Assembly (NCBI GenBank): GCA_017545095.1
Contig: JAFYCU010000071.1
Location: forward strand, 1-10,667
Direction: 5' to 3'
Source of the DNA: Muribaculaceae bacterium
GTDB lineage: Bacteria; Bacteroidota; Bacteroidia; Bacteroidales; Muribaculaceae
Length of the DNA stretch: 10,667 bases
The translations under genes were made by a program, and so were the position numbers. Below, in pieces: positions 1-6,038 of this stretch; within the stretch, counting starts at the first letter, position 1, and each line of letters starts with the position of its first letter. The notes under the pieces were generated by a model. That model had not been told where the DNA came from, did no database searches, and saw only the letters and a program-made list of their open reading frames with translations.

Positions 1-857
1 ATCTCGATGCTGGCACCCACAATGCCTGGAGCGATGGAGTTGCTAAACAGATAGGGACGTGAGCGCTGGCGCAGCATGTCGATGATTTCCTTGCGGCCGG
101 TGGTGAAACCACCCATGGCGCCGCCGAATGCCTTGCCCAGCGTGCCGGTGAAGATGTCGATGCGGCCATAGAGGTTGAACTGCTCAGCCACGCCGTGTCC
201 GGTGGGACCCACCACGCCGGCCGAGTGCGACTCGTCGACCATCACCAGAGCGTCGTATTTCTCGGCCAGGTCACAAATCTTGTCCATCGGGGCCACATTG
301 CCGTCCATCGAGAACACGCCGTCGGTGGCAATCACGCGGAAACGCTGTGCCTGCGCCTCCTTGAGGCAGTTCTCCAGCTCACCCATGTCGGCATTGGCAT
401 AACGATAACGTTTTGCCTTGCACAGGCGCACGCCGTCGATGATCGAAGCATGGTTCAGGGCATCGCTGATGATGGCATCCTGGTCGGTGAGCAGTGCCTC
501 GAACAGGCCACCGTTGGCATCAAAGCACGAGCCATACAGGATGGCATCATCGGTCTTGAAATACTTGGCAATAGCAGCCTCGAGGTCTTTGTGCAGGTCT
601 TGTGTGCCGCAGATGAAGCGCACGCTCGACATGCCGTAGCCATGGTCCTCCATGGCGCGTGTGGCGGCGGCAATCAGTCGCTTGTTGTTCGACAGACCCA
701 GGTAGTTGTTGGCGCAGAAGTTAAGCACATCGCTGTTGGGTCGCACCTTGATGTCGGCACGCTGCTCAGTGGTGATGATACGCTCGTTCTTGTACAGACC
801 GGCGGCCTGGATGTCGGCCAGCTCGGCGGTCAGAAATTCTTGGAATTTTCCGTACAT
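1..857 (-). CDS. kbl: Glycine C-acetyltransferase (2-amino-3-ketobutyrate CoA ligase), 3' end cut by window
   Basis: PLP-dependent enzyme that joins glycine and acetyl-CoA to 2-amino-3-ketobutyrate or, in the degradative direction, cleaves that compound; it is the second step of threonine catabolism after threonine dehydrogenase, in the cytosol. The first 285 residues of about 395 are present, beginning MYGKFQEFL; the frame stays open to the window edge. Visible alpha-oxoamine synthase features are NNYLGLS (50-56), [12 protein letters not shown] (75-86), NHAS with the PLP-stacking His136, the PLP-binding DESHSAG (208-214) and [10 protein letters not shown], whose Lys242 should form the Schiff base. 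The RFICGTQD stretch fits Kbl better than the related serine palmitoyltransferase. An AAGGA lies a few bases before the ATG. The gene is divergent from an Lrp/AsnC regulator; in E. coli the kbl-tdh operon is under Lrp control, so the pairing makes sense. Any tdh partner would lie outside the window. Confidence 0.93.
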   Translation of the reverse strand, partial: MYGKFQEFLTAELADIQAAGLYKNERIITTEQRADIKVRPNSDVLNFCANNYLGLSNNKRLIAAATRAMEDHGYGMSSVRFICGTQDLHKDLEAAIAKYFKTDDAILYGSCFDANGGLFEALLTDQDAIISDALNHASIIDGVRLCKAKRYRYANADMGELENCLKEAQAQRFRVIATDGVFSMDGNVAPMDKICDLAEKYDALVMVDESHSAGVVGPTGHGVAEQFNLYGRIDIFTGTLGKAFGGAMGGFTTGRKEIIDMLRQRSRPYLFSNSIAPGIVGASIE

Positions 858-905
858 GTGTCCTTAATATTAATAGGTTAAAAAGTTCGGTCGTTAATCA
901 ACCCA

Positions 906-936
906 CAAAATTAGCTAAGATTTCCGAGAGCACAAA
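906..936 (-). promoter_or_regulatory. Promoter of kbl, Bacteroidota type
   Basis: On the minus strand a -33 TTTG (936-933) is followed after 19 bases by TAATTTTG (913-906), an exact match to the Bacteroidota -7 consensus TAnnTTTG. Transcription would start near 900, giving a leader of about 40 bases before the kbl ATG at 857. The match is by eye only. Confidence 0.6.
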
Positions 937-1100
937 GCGAAAAACGAAAAAAATGAAGTAGCCACCCAGCACGCCGCATTGGCGGATGCCCACACCGGCC
1001 ATGGCCACCCTCATCCCATGCCGCACCATGAGCCGAACTTAATCAATTAAAGCAACAAAGCCTCTCGCAAAAAACAATGTGCATTATTTTATTTTTTTAA

Positions 1101-1115
1101 GTAATAAATTATTAC
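1101..1115. promoter_or_regulatory. 15-bp AT-rich palindrome, candidate Lrp/AsnC operator
   Basis: GTAATAA-A-TTATTAC is a perfect palindrome with 7-bp arms and a single central base. Its length and AT-rich centre resemble the 15-bp palindromic sites bound by Lrp-family dimers. It ends 19 bases before the -7 box of the regulator gene, so it covers the -33 position, where binding would repress. Negative autoregulation is the simplest reading; control of the divergent kbl is also possible. Binding is inferred, not shown. Confidence 0.45.
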
Positions 1116-1134
1116 ATATTCAAAAAATATTTTA

Positions 1135-1142
1135 TAATTTTG
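1135..1142 (+). promoter_or_regulatory. -7 promoter element of the Lrp/AsnC regulator gene
   Basis: TAATTTTG matches the Bacteroidota -7 consensus TAnnTTTG exactly. No clear -33 TTG is seen at the right distance; the position is occupied by the 1101-1115 palindrome. The leader to the ATG at 1220 would be about 70 bases. Confidence 0.5.
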
Positions 1143-1219
1143 CAGTCCCAATTTACATAACATTGTAGAGCAATAGAATCCAACACCCTAACAACACTAT
1201 TCATTAACCCCAACGAATT

Positions 1220-1732
1220 ATGGCAGCAAAACTCGACACGCTTGATTACAAAATTCTGAAAATGTTATCCGTCAATGCCCGTAAGCCCTATTTGGAGATT
1301 GCCCGCGCCTGCAATGTGAGCGGCGCAGCCATTCACCAGCGCATCCAAAAGCTGCAAAACATGGGCGTGATTAACGGCTCTATGACCTTGCTCAACCCCG
1401 TGATGGTGGGTTATGAGACCTGCGCCTTCGTGGGCTTGTTTGTGAGCGATCCCTCGAAATTCGACGAGGTAATCGCCGGCCTGAAAGCCATCCCCGAAGT
1501 GGTGGAGGTCTACTTCACCACGGGCAAATACGACATGTTTGTCAAGCTCTATGCCCACAACAACGAGCACCTGATGACCGCCGTGCTCGACAAGATGGTG
1601 CAGATGGGCGTGGCCCGCAGCGAGACGCTGATCACCTTCAAAGAAGTGTTCAAGCGCCAGATTCCCATCATGGCCGAAGGCCTTGACGAGGATTTCGGCA
1701 TCGACGAGGAAGAAGTCACCACCGAAGAGTGA
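1220..1732 (+). CDS. Lrp/AsnC-family transcriptional regulator
   Basis: A DNA-binding feast/famine regulator of 170 residues, the usual size. The N-terminal winged helix-turn-helix covers about residues 4-60, with LEIARACNVSGAAIHQRIQKL (25-45) as the helix-turn-helix. A RAM effector-binding and oligomerisation domain follows (about 67-145), with the typical TTGKYDMFVKL segment (100-110) where an amino acid ligand would bind between subunits. The end is an acidic tail rich in Glu and Asp (154-170), less common in the family. The start at 1220 gives the standard MAAKLDTLDYKIL opening; there is no clear Shine-Dalgarno. The gene is divergent from kbl and upstream of a porin-dcuB unit, so likely targets are threonine/glycine breakdown and perhaps dicarboxylate or aspartate transport. 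The ligand cannot be told from the sequence. Confidence 0.93.
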   Translation: MAAKLDTLDYKILKMLSVNARKPYLEIARACNVSGAAIHQRIQKLQNMGVINGSMTLLNPVMVGYETCAFVGLFVSDPSKFDEVIAGLKAIPEVVEVYFTTGKYDMFVKLYAHNNEHLMTAVLDKMVQMGVARSETLITFKEVFKRQIPIMAEGLDEDFGIDEEEVTTEE

Positions 1733-1768
1733 CCCCTCGCTGAATCATCCATCCTCAGCATCCACACA

Positions 1769-1810
1769 CCCTGCGCAATTTGGGCACTACCGGTTGCGCA
1801 GGGATGTTTT
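1769..1810 (+). terminator. Rho-independent terminator after the Lrp/AsnC gene
   Basis: A perfect 10-bp GC-rich stem, CCCTGCGCAA (1769-1778) with TTGCGCAGGG (1794-1803), encloses a 15-base loop and is followed by ATGTTTT. It begins 36 bases after the regulator's TGA and lies before the porin promoter, so it separates the two transcription units. Confidence 0.7.
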
Positions 1811-1878
1811 GTGCCATGAGGCGGAAGCGAAATGAGCGAAAACGCGTCACACATGATGGTTGTTTGAAATTATTTTGT

Positions 1879-1886
1879 TAATTTTG
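1879..1886 (+). promoter_or_regulatory. -7 promoter element of the porin-dcuB unit
   Basis: TAATTTTG again matches TAnnTTTG exactly and lies 40 bases before the porin ATG. TTG triplets occur upstream at 1860-1862 and 1864-1866, both closer than the usual spacing of about 19 bases, so the -33 element is uncertain. Confidence 0.5.
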
Positions 1887-1925
1887 CAAGCAATTCGACA
1901 TCACCCACCCCAAAACGACACCATT

Positions 1926-3047
1926 ATGAAACGTTTGCTCCTAACTCTGTGTTTGTTGCTATCGCTCTTGCCCAGCGTCGCTGCCGAACCGAGCGACAAG
2001 ACTCCAGTGTTCACCATGCCCAAGTTCAGCGGCTTTGCCATGGCCTCCTATCAAGCCACATTCAAGGACGAGGGCAACAGCAACTCCTTCGACGTGCGCT
2101 TAGTGCGTGCCTCGATCGAGGGGCGTATTCTCAACGACTTTTACTACAAAATCCAAGGTCAGCTCAATGGCAACCAGTCCACCCTGGGCAGCAGTCCACG
2201 GCTGGTGGACTACTTCATGGAATGGCAGAAGCTGGATTTTCTGAAAATCAAGCTGGGCCAGTTCAAACGTCCATTCACCTTCGAAAACCCGATGAACCCC
2301 ATCGACCAAGGCTTCATGTCCTACTCCCAGCCCGTGTCGAAGCTCTCGGGGTTTAGTGACCGCTGTGGCGAGCACGCATGCAATGGCCGCGACATTGGTC
2401 TGCAGCTGCAAGGCGATTTCGTCAAGAACTCCAGCGGACGATACCTGCTGCACTATCAGGTGGGCGTGTTCAACGGGCAGGGCATCAATGTGAAGGATGT
2501 CAACAACCAAAAGGACATCATTGGCGGTGTGTGGGTGATGCCCATCACCGGATTGCGAATCGGGGCCTTTGGCTGGGAGGGCTCGTATGCCCGCACAAGC
2601 GGCAACCAAACGGTGAGCCTGAACAAGCACCGCTATGCCCTCAGCGCCGAGTATAAAAAAGGCGACCTGCAGCTGCGCGCCGAGTATATCCACTCCACCG
2701 GGCTCGGCTTTGCCAAGACCTACCAAAAGGACGAGGACTCCAAAGACCTCACCATCAAGACTTATACCGACGAAAGCGGCAACCAGGTGGCCAACGACAA
2801 GGCCGATGGCTTCTATGCCCTGGCCATTGTGCCCATCATCCCCAACAAGCTGATGGTGAAAGGCCGCTACGACCTCTACCGCCCCACGGCCACATCGGTG
2901 GCGGCGAAAACCAACTACGAGATAGGACTCAACTACCGGTTCTGCAAATACCTGGAAGTGCAAACCGAGTATGCCCTCACCAACGACCGCTCACTCAACA
3001 AGCATAACTACAGCACCGTGTTTGTGCAGCTAAGCGTAAGATACTAA
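1926..3047 (+). CDS. OprO/OprP-type outer-membrane porin
   Basis: Predicted 373-residue outer-membrane beta-barrel of the phosphate-selective porin O/P family (PF07396 type). The frame is open further upstream, but the ATG at 1926 begins a clear signal peptide, MKRLLLTLCLLLSLLPSVAA, with likely cleavage before EPSD; an earlier start would overlap the promoter and bury the signal peptide. Family-like features are the early strand FSGFAMASYQATF, the segment VRLVRASIEGRILNDFYYKIQG, KIKLGQFKRPFTFENP, and a C-terminal strand ending VFVQLSVRY with a terminal aromatic residue, as needed for BamA recognition. Despite the family name, substrates in Bacteroidota are mostly unknown. The gene stands 143 bases before dcuB with no promoter seen between them, so it may admit C4-dicarboxylates or aspartate to the periplasm; that role is inference from position. 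Confidence 0.85.
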   Translation: MKRLLLTLCLLLSLLPSVAAEPSDKTPVFTMPKFSGFAMASYQATFKDEGNSNSFDVRLVRASIEGRILNDFYYKIQGQLNGNQSTLGSSPRLVDYFMEWQKLDFLKIKLGQFKRPFTFENPMNPIDQGFMSYSQPVSKLSGFSDRCGEHACNGRDIGLQLQGDFVKNSSGRYLLHYQVGVFNGQGINVKDVNNQKDIIGGVWVMPITGLRIGAFGWEGSYARTSGNQTVSLNKHRYALSAEYKKGDLQLRAEYIHSTGLGFAKTYQKDEDSKDLTIKTYTDESGNQVANDKADGFYALAIVPIIPNKLMVKGRYDLYRPTATSVAAKTNYEIGLNYRFCKYLEVQTEYALTNDRSLNKHNYSTVFVQLSVRY

Positions 3048-3093
3048 GAAGATAAGCTTTTCGAGTCAACGAGCGGCGCAATGCGGCGGGGTT

Positions 3094-3114
3094 TCGCAAG
3101 GCGGTGCCTTGCGA
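3094..3114 (+). repeat. Perfect hairpin between porin and dcuB
   Basis: TCGCAAGGC (3094-3102) and GCCTTGCGA (3106-3114) form a 9-bp stem with a three-base loop. No T-run follows, so it is not a classical terminator. In the gap between two probably co-transcribed genes it could protect the 3' end of the porin message or lower dcuB expression relative to the porin. Confidence 0.5.
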
Positions 3115-3190
3115 CCTGCCGACGGATTGCACTCTTGATTCTCGGTTCTCCATATAAAAAGAATATTAACCACTCAATACGATAGAAGTT

Positions 3191-4654
3191 ATGTCACTCA
3201 TCATGATTTTGCAGCTATGCATCGTGCTTGCTGCGCTGTGGCTGGGCTCGCGATATGGCAGTCTGGCCCTGGGAGCCATCTCCGGCATCGGGCTGGCGAT
3301 ACTCGTGTTCGGCTTTAACATGAAACCCGGCACCCCACCCACCGACGTGATCTACATCATCATTGCCGCCGTGACTTGTGCTGGTGTGATGCAAGCCTCG
3401 GGCGGCATGGACTGGCTGATACAGCTGGCCGAGAAGATGCTGCGCAAGCATCCCGCACGCATCACCTTCCTGGCCCCGATATGCACCTTCTTGCTCACGG
3501 TGCTTGTGGGCACGGGCCATGTGGTGTACACGCTCATGCCCATCATTTGCGACATCGCGCTCAAGAAAGGCATCCGCCCCGAGCGCCCCTGTGCCATCGC
3601 CAGCATAGCGTCGCAAATCGGCATCACCTGCTCGCCCATCGCCGCCGCCGTGGTGGCTTTCATCACCATCTCGGGGGCCAATGGCTATTCCATCACCATC
3701 CCCGAGGTGATCATGGTCACCTTCCCGGCTTGTCTGCTCGGCATCATCATGGCATCCGTTGCTTCCTACAAGCGCGGCAAGGACCTTGACAAGGACCCCG
3801 AGTTCCAGAAAAAGCTCGCCGATCCCGAACAGCGCAAATACATCTATGGTGGCAACGCAACCACACTCGACAAGAAGATTGCCCCCGAGAGCAAGCGTGC
3901 CGTTTACATCTTCTTCGGCGCACTGCTGGTGATTGTGTTCTTCGCCATCTTCCAAGAGCTGCTGCCGAGCTACGACGCCATCAAAGCTGTGGAAGATGCC
4001 GCATCAATCGAACTCATGGGCACCCAGCTCACCATCTCGCCCGAACAAGCTGCCAAACTGGGCCTGACTATCGATGGCGTGACCAAAGTGGTAGCCAATC
4101 CGCTGAAGATGAACATCGTTATCCAAATTGTGATGATTTCGGCGGCCGCCCTGATGATCATTTTCTGCAAGGCGTCGCCCAAGAAAGCCGTGTCAGGCCC
4201 AGTGTGGCAGAGCGGCATGGTGGCCGTGGTGGCCATCTATGGCATTGCCTGGCTTGCCGATACCTTCTTCGCCAACTACCTCGCCGAGATTCAGGACATG
4301 CTGGCCGGCATGGTCAAGGAATACCCGTGGTCCATCGCGTTCGCCTTCTTCCTGGTGTCGGTGCTGGTGAACTCGCAGGGAGCCGTTGTGGTGGCGATGC
4401 TGCCGCTGGCCTACAAGCTGGGCATCGACGGGTGGATTCTGCTTGGCGTGTTCCCGTCGGTCTATGGCTACTTCTTCATCCCCAACTATCCTTCAGACAT
4501 CGCCACGGTCAACTTCGACCGCACCGGCACCACGGTGATCGGCAAGTATCTGCTCAACCACTCCTTCATGATGCCCGGCTTGCTCCACACCTTCGTGGCC
4601 TGCGTAACCGGCTATCTCGTAGCCTATCTGTACCACTCCATGGGCTGGATTTAG
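3191..4654 (+). CDS. dcuB: Anaerobic C4-dicarboxylate transporter, DcuA/DcuB family
   Basis: Inner-membrane carrier that exchanges or takes up fumarate, malate, aspartate and succinate during anaerobic growth, typically fumarate or aspartate in and succinate out. The 487-residue protein is hydrophobic throughout and closely resembles E. coli DcuB: GTGHVVYT (107-114), IRPERP (128-133), the cytoplasmic loop RGKDLDKDPEFQKKL (195-209), MVKEYPW (374-380), NYPSD (432-436), FDRTGTT (442-448) and LNHSF (455-459). It is about 40 residues longer than the E. coli protein, mostly from a polar loop at about 261-304 between membrane segments. The ATG at 3191 matches the usual family start. It stops at TAG, followed by a strong hairpin. 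It likely works with fumarate reductase in succinate fermentation, and with the preceding porin across the outer membrane. Confidence 0.92.
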   Translation: MSLIMILQLCIVLAALWLGSRYGSLALGAISGIGLAILVFGFNMKPGTPPTDVIYIIIAAVTCAGVMQASGGMDWLIQLAEKMLRKHPARITFLAPICTFLLTVLVGTGHVVYTLMPIICDIALKKGIRPERPCAIASIASQIGITCSPIAAAVVAFITISGANGYSITIPEVIMVTFPACLLGIIMASVASYKRGKDLDKDPEFQKKLADPEQRKYIYGGNATTLDKKIAPESKRAVYIFFGALLVIVFFAIFQELLPSYDAIKAVEDAASIELMGTQLTISPEQAAKLGLTIDGVTKVVANPLKMNIVIQIVMISAAALMIIFCKASPKKAVSGPVWQSGMVAVVAIYGIAWLADTFFANYLAEIQDMLAGMVKEYPWSIAFAFFLVSVLVNSQGAVVVAMLPLAYKLGIDGWILLGVFPSVYGYFFIPNYPSDIATVNFDRTGTTVIGKYLLNHSFMMPGLLHTFVACVTGYLVAYLYHSMGWI

Positions 4655-4703
4655 CGAGAAGAGCGCAACATCGCCGACATCCCGTCGAGCCATAACAGCA
4701 ATT

Positions 4704-4743
4704 ACACTGGCAGGCAGCACCCAATCGCGTTGCCTGCCAGTGT
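4704..4743. terminator. Strong hairpin terminator between convergent genes
   Basis: A perfect 13-bp stem, ACACTGGCAGGCA (4704-4716) with TGCCTGCCAGTGT (4731-4743), encloses a 14-base loop. It lies 50 bases after the dcuB stop and 55 bases beyond the 3' end of the minus-strand gene at 4798-5172, so it can serve both. T-runs on either side are weak, which is common for Bacteroidota terminators. Confidence 0.7.
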
Positions 4744-4797
4744 GTTCTACAGACTTGGTGTATATAATCAAATTATCTGCGAAACAAATCTTGATAA

Positions 4798-5172
4798 TCA
4801 CTCAGATAGAGGTAGAAACAGTCCAAAAGAACTCACCATACAATATAATATATATACAATTATAGGGTTCATTTGAAAGTTTGTTTCATCAAATTTCTCT
4901 ATCACATACTCAAATCTATTTCTATAATAAATTACGGATATAATATATACCATAACAAACAATAATATACAATATATTTTATTTAAAAATATAATGTTGA
5001 GCCATTTTAATACGACATCAAGCTTGAAGTATCTGCATAATGCCGCAATAGAAATCATCATTAGAATGATACATATAGAAAAAGGAAAACAAGGAGTTAC
5101 GATAGAAGAGTTTTGATTGTTTTTCAGAGATGCCTTATAGCAATTATAAAACAAATAGTCAAATAAAATCAT
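4798..5172 (-). CDS. Small AT-rich membrane protein, possible immunity protein
   Basis: No known family recognised. The 124 residues include three hydrophobic segments (about 29-47, 64-82 and 102-120), with a polar N-terminus and a short charged stretch RNRFEYVIEKFDETNF (84-99) between the second and third. It is far more AT-rich than the flanking genes, using TTT, ATA and AAT freely, which suggests foreign origin. Its ATG overlaps the stop of the hydrophobic fragment upstream (TAATG), so translation of the two is probably coupled. A small AT-rich membrane protein immediately after the C-terminal end of a hydrophobic polypeptide is the usual arrangement for the immunity partner of a pore-forming polymorphic toxin. 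This role is inferred from context and composition only; an unrelated membrane orphan remains possible. Confidence 0.55.
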   Translation of the reverse strand: MILFDYLFYNCYKASLKNNQNSSIVTPCFPFSICIILMMISIAALCRYFKLDVVLKWLNIIFLNKIYCILLFVMVYIISVIYYRNRFEYVIEKFDETNFQMNPIIVYILYCMVSSFGLFLPLSE

Positions 5173-5414
5173 TATTGTTCATATGTTGGGTCGATAAATT
5201 GGCTATATACATAATCTCCTATGCAAAATTCTGCTAAGGCAATTCCCGCTGCAACAACTGCGCCGCCAGGAACAAAAAACGTTAAAACTGTCTCGGTAAC
5301 AGCCAATCCAGCCTTAATGTAAGCCACAGAACGGTGTCCAGAATCATATGTTGAGTAAATGTCGGCAATTGAGGCAACAGCCCCTAAAGCCCCTACAACA
5401 TCGGCGGTTCTTGT
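5172..5414 (-). pseudogene. Hydrophobic C-terminal fragment without start codon, possible toxin tail
   Basis: An open frame of 80 codons ending in TAA (5174-5172), bounded upstream by TAG (5417-5415) and with no ATG inside. It reads TRTADVVGALGAVASIADIY, then a polar STYDSGHRS, then an Ala/Gly/Val-rich hydrophobic hairpin (about 34-62, including FFVPGGAVVAAGIALAE), and ends FIDPTYEQ. The alternation of small residues and a short turn recalls the membrane-inserting or glycine-rich tail modules of polymorphic toxins (Rhs and similar), but no family is recognised. It shares its frame with the lipoprotein upstream, the two separated only by two TAG codons. It is best read as the 3' remnant of a gene whose 5' part is lost or damaged. 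The stop overlaps the start of the small membrane protein gene. Third codon positions are AT-richer than in the lipoprotein, so the boundary near 5415 may be a recombination joint. Confidence 0.5.
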
Positions 5415-5492
5415 CTATCCGGTAAGGACTTTCGTGTTGGTGTGGAAGTTGAAAAACCTGTTGCGTACTGTGGCCTCCATACACGAGATATG

Positions 5493-6023
5493 CTACTTCT
5501 TTAGTCTTTCCAAGATATCTGATACGAATCCAGTAGGCGGCCACATATCGGCCAAGATGAAATGTATCTGGGTTAAGCCTGTTGCGGCGGTCACTTCGTT
5601 GCTGAATATCACCTCGGCATAGTAACCAGGGAATGTTCCCTGCGGTTTGCTGAACGTGATGGTGCCCTGATATTGCCCGTCAGCTCCGGCTAATCGACAG
5701 GAGATCGTGCCGTCGGCTTCGGTCTTAAGTCCCTTATGGGAACTTCCGTCCGACAGGAGCATGTAGAACTCCTTCAAAGCATCATCCTCGGTTTGGATAG
5801 GACGGTTCAGCACTTCGGTGTTTTCACCCAGATAAACGCCATAGACCAAATCGCCTTCAGGGGCGATGCGCTGCTTCAAATAGGCCAAGTCGTCGGTCTT
5901 TTTGGGCTCGTCGTCATCGCCACCACAAGCCGTGAGTGTCGTCATTGCCACACAGCACACGCACAAAGTGATTGTCCATTTGCACGCAGCAGTAATAGAT
6001 GTAAATACCTTCTTCATAATCAT
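5493..6023 (-). CDS. Putative surface or periplasmic lipoprotein, possibly cut short by a TAG codon
   Basis: A 176-residue protein with a lipoprotein signal peptide: a hydrophobic segment (about 16-31) and lipobox LTAC with Cys33, followed by GGDDDEP, a typical acidic Bacteroidota spacer. The start may be Met1 or Met3 (MKKVFTS, at 6017), the latter being more typical. The mature part (DLAYLKQRI..., FSKPQGTFPGYYAEVIFSN, GLTQIHFILADMWP) resembles uncharacterised Bacteroidota lipoproteins in which the segment 'aevtFs...I.FI....WP' is followed by a further Cys-containing strand. Here TAG comes 18 residues after ADMWP, but the same frame continues with HISCMEATVRNRFFNFHTN before a second TAG, with GC-rich third positions as in a coding region. 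The protein may therefore be truncated by mutation. It lies 15 bases after the DUF3667 gene, probably in one operon. Function unknown. Confidence 0.7.
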   Translation of the reverse strand: MIMKKVFTSITAACKWTITLCVCCVAMTTLTACGGDDDEPKKTDDLAYLKQRIAPEGDLVYGVYLGENTEVLNRPIQTEDDALKEFYMLLSDGSSHKGLKTEADGTISCRLAGADGQYQGTITFSKPQGTFPGYYAEVIFSNEVTAATGLTQIHFILADMWPPTGFVSDILERLKK

Positions 6024-6038
6024 TTATATTTTTAAATT

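Larger units (their letters stand above)
858..1219. other. Divergent intergenic region kbl / Lrp-AsnC regulator
   Basis: These 362 bases contain no convincing gene. They hold the kbl promoter (906-936, minus), a GC-rich patch at about 961-1040 that includes the palindrome GGCCATGGCC (997-1006), a strongly AT-rich stretch (about 1075-1140) with a 15-bp palindrome (1101-1115), and the regulator's -7 box (1135-1142). The layout, two promoters facing away from each other with the palindrome near one of them, is typical of a shared control region. Confidence 0.6.

Noticed and set aside
195..881. Long plus-strand open frame opposite kbl
   Set aside because: It is the exact antisense frame of kbl, whose minus-strand product is clearly recognisable; GC-rich third positions keep the opposite frame open.
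1860..1925. Upstream extension of the porin frame to an ATG at 1860
   Set aside because: It would overlap the TAATTTTG promoter element and place the signal peptide 22 residues inside the protein; the ATG at 1926 begins the signal peptide.
2100..2963. 287-codon minus-strand open frame inside the porin
   Set aside because: Antisense shadow of the porin; its product is rich in Val, His and Gly with no family features, while the plus strand encodes a signal peptide and porin motifs.
3215..3955. 246-codon minus-strand open frame inside dcuB
   Set aside because: Antisense shadow; the His/Asp/Gly-rich product reflects reversed codons of DcuB membrane segments.
5415..5495. General reassignment of TAG to an amino acid
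   Set aside because: dcuB ends at TAG (4652-4654) exactly where its family ends, followed by a terminator, so TAG acts as a stop here.
5344..5544. 66-codon minus-strand frame overlapping the end of the lipoprotein gene
   Set aside because: Different frame from the lipoprotein and the hydrophobic fragment; its second half is Cys/Arg-rich nonsense derived from the fragment, and codon use fits the other frame better.
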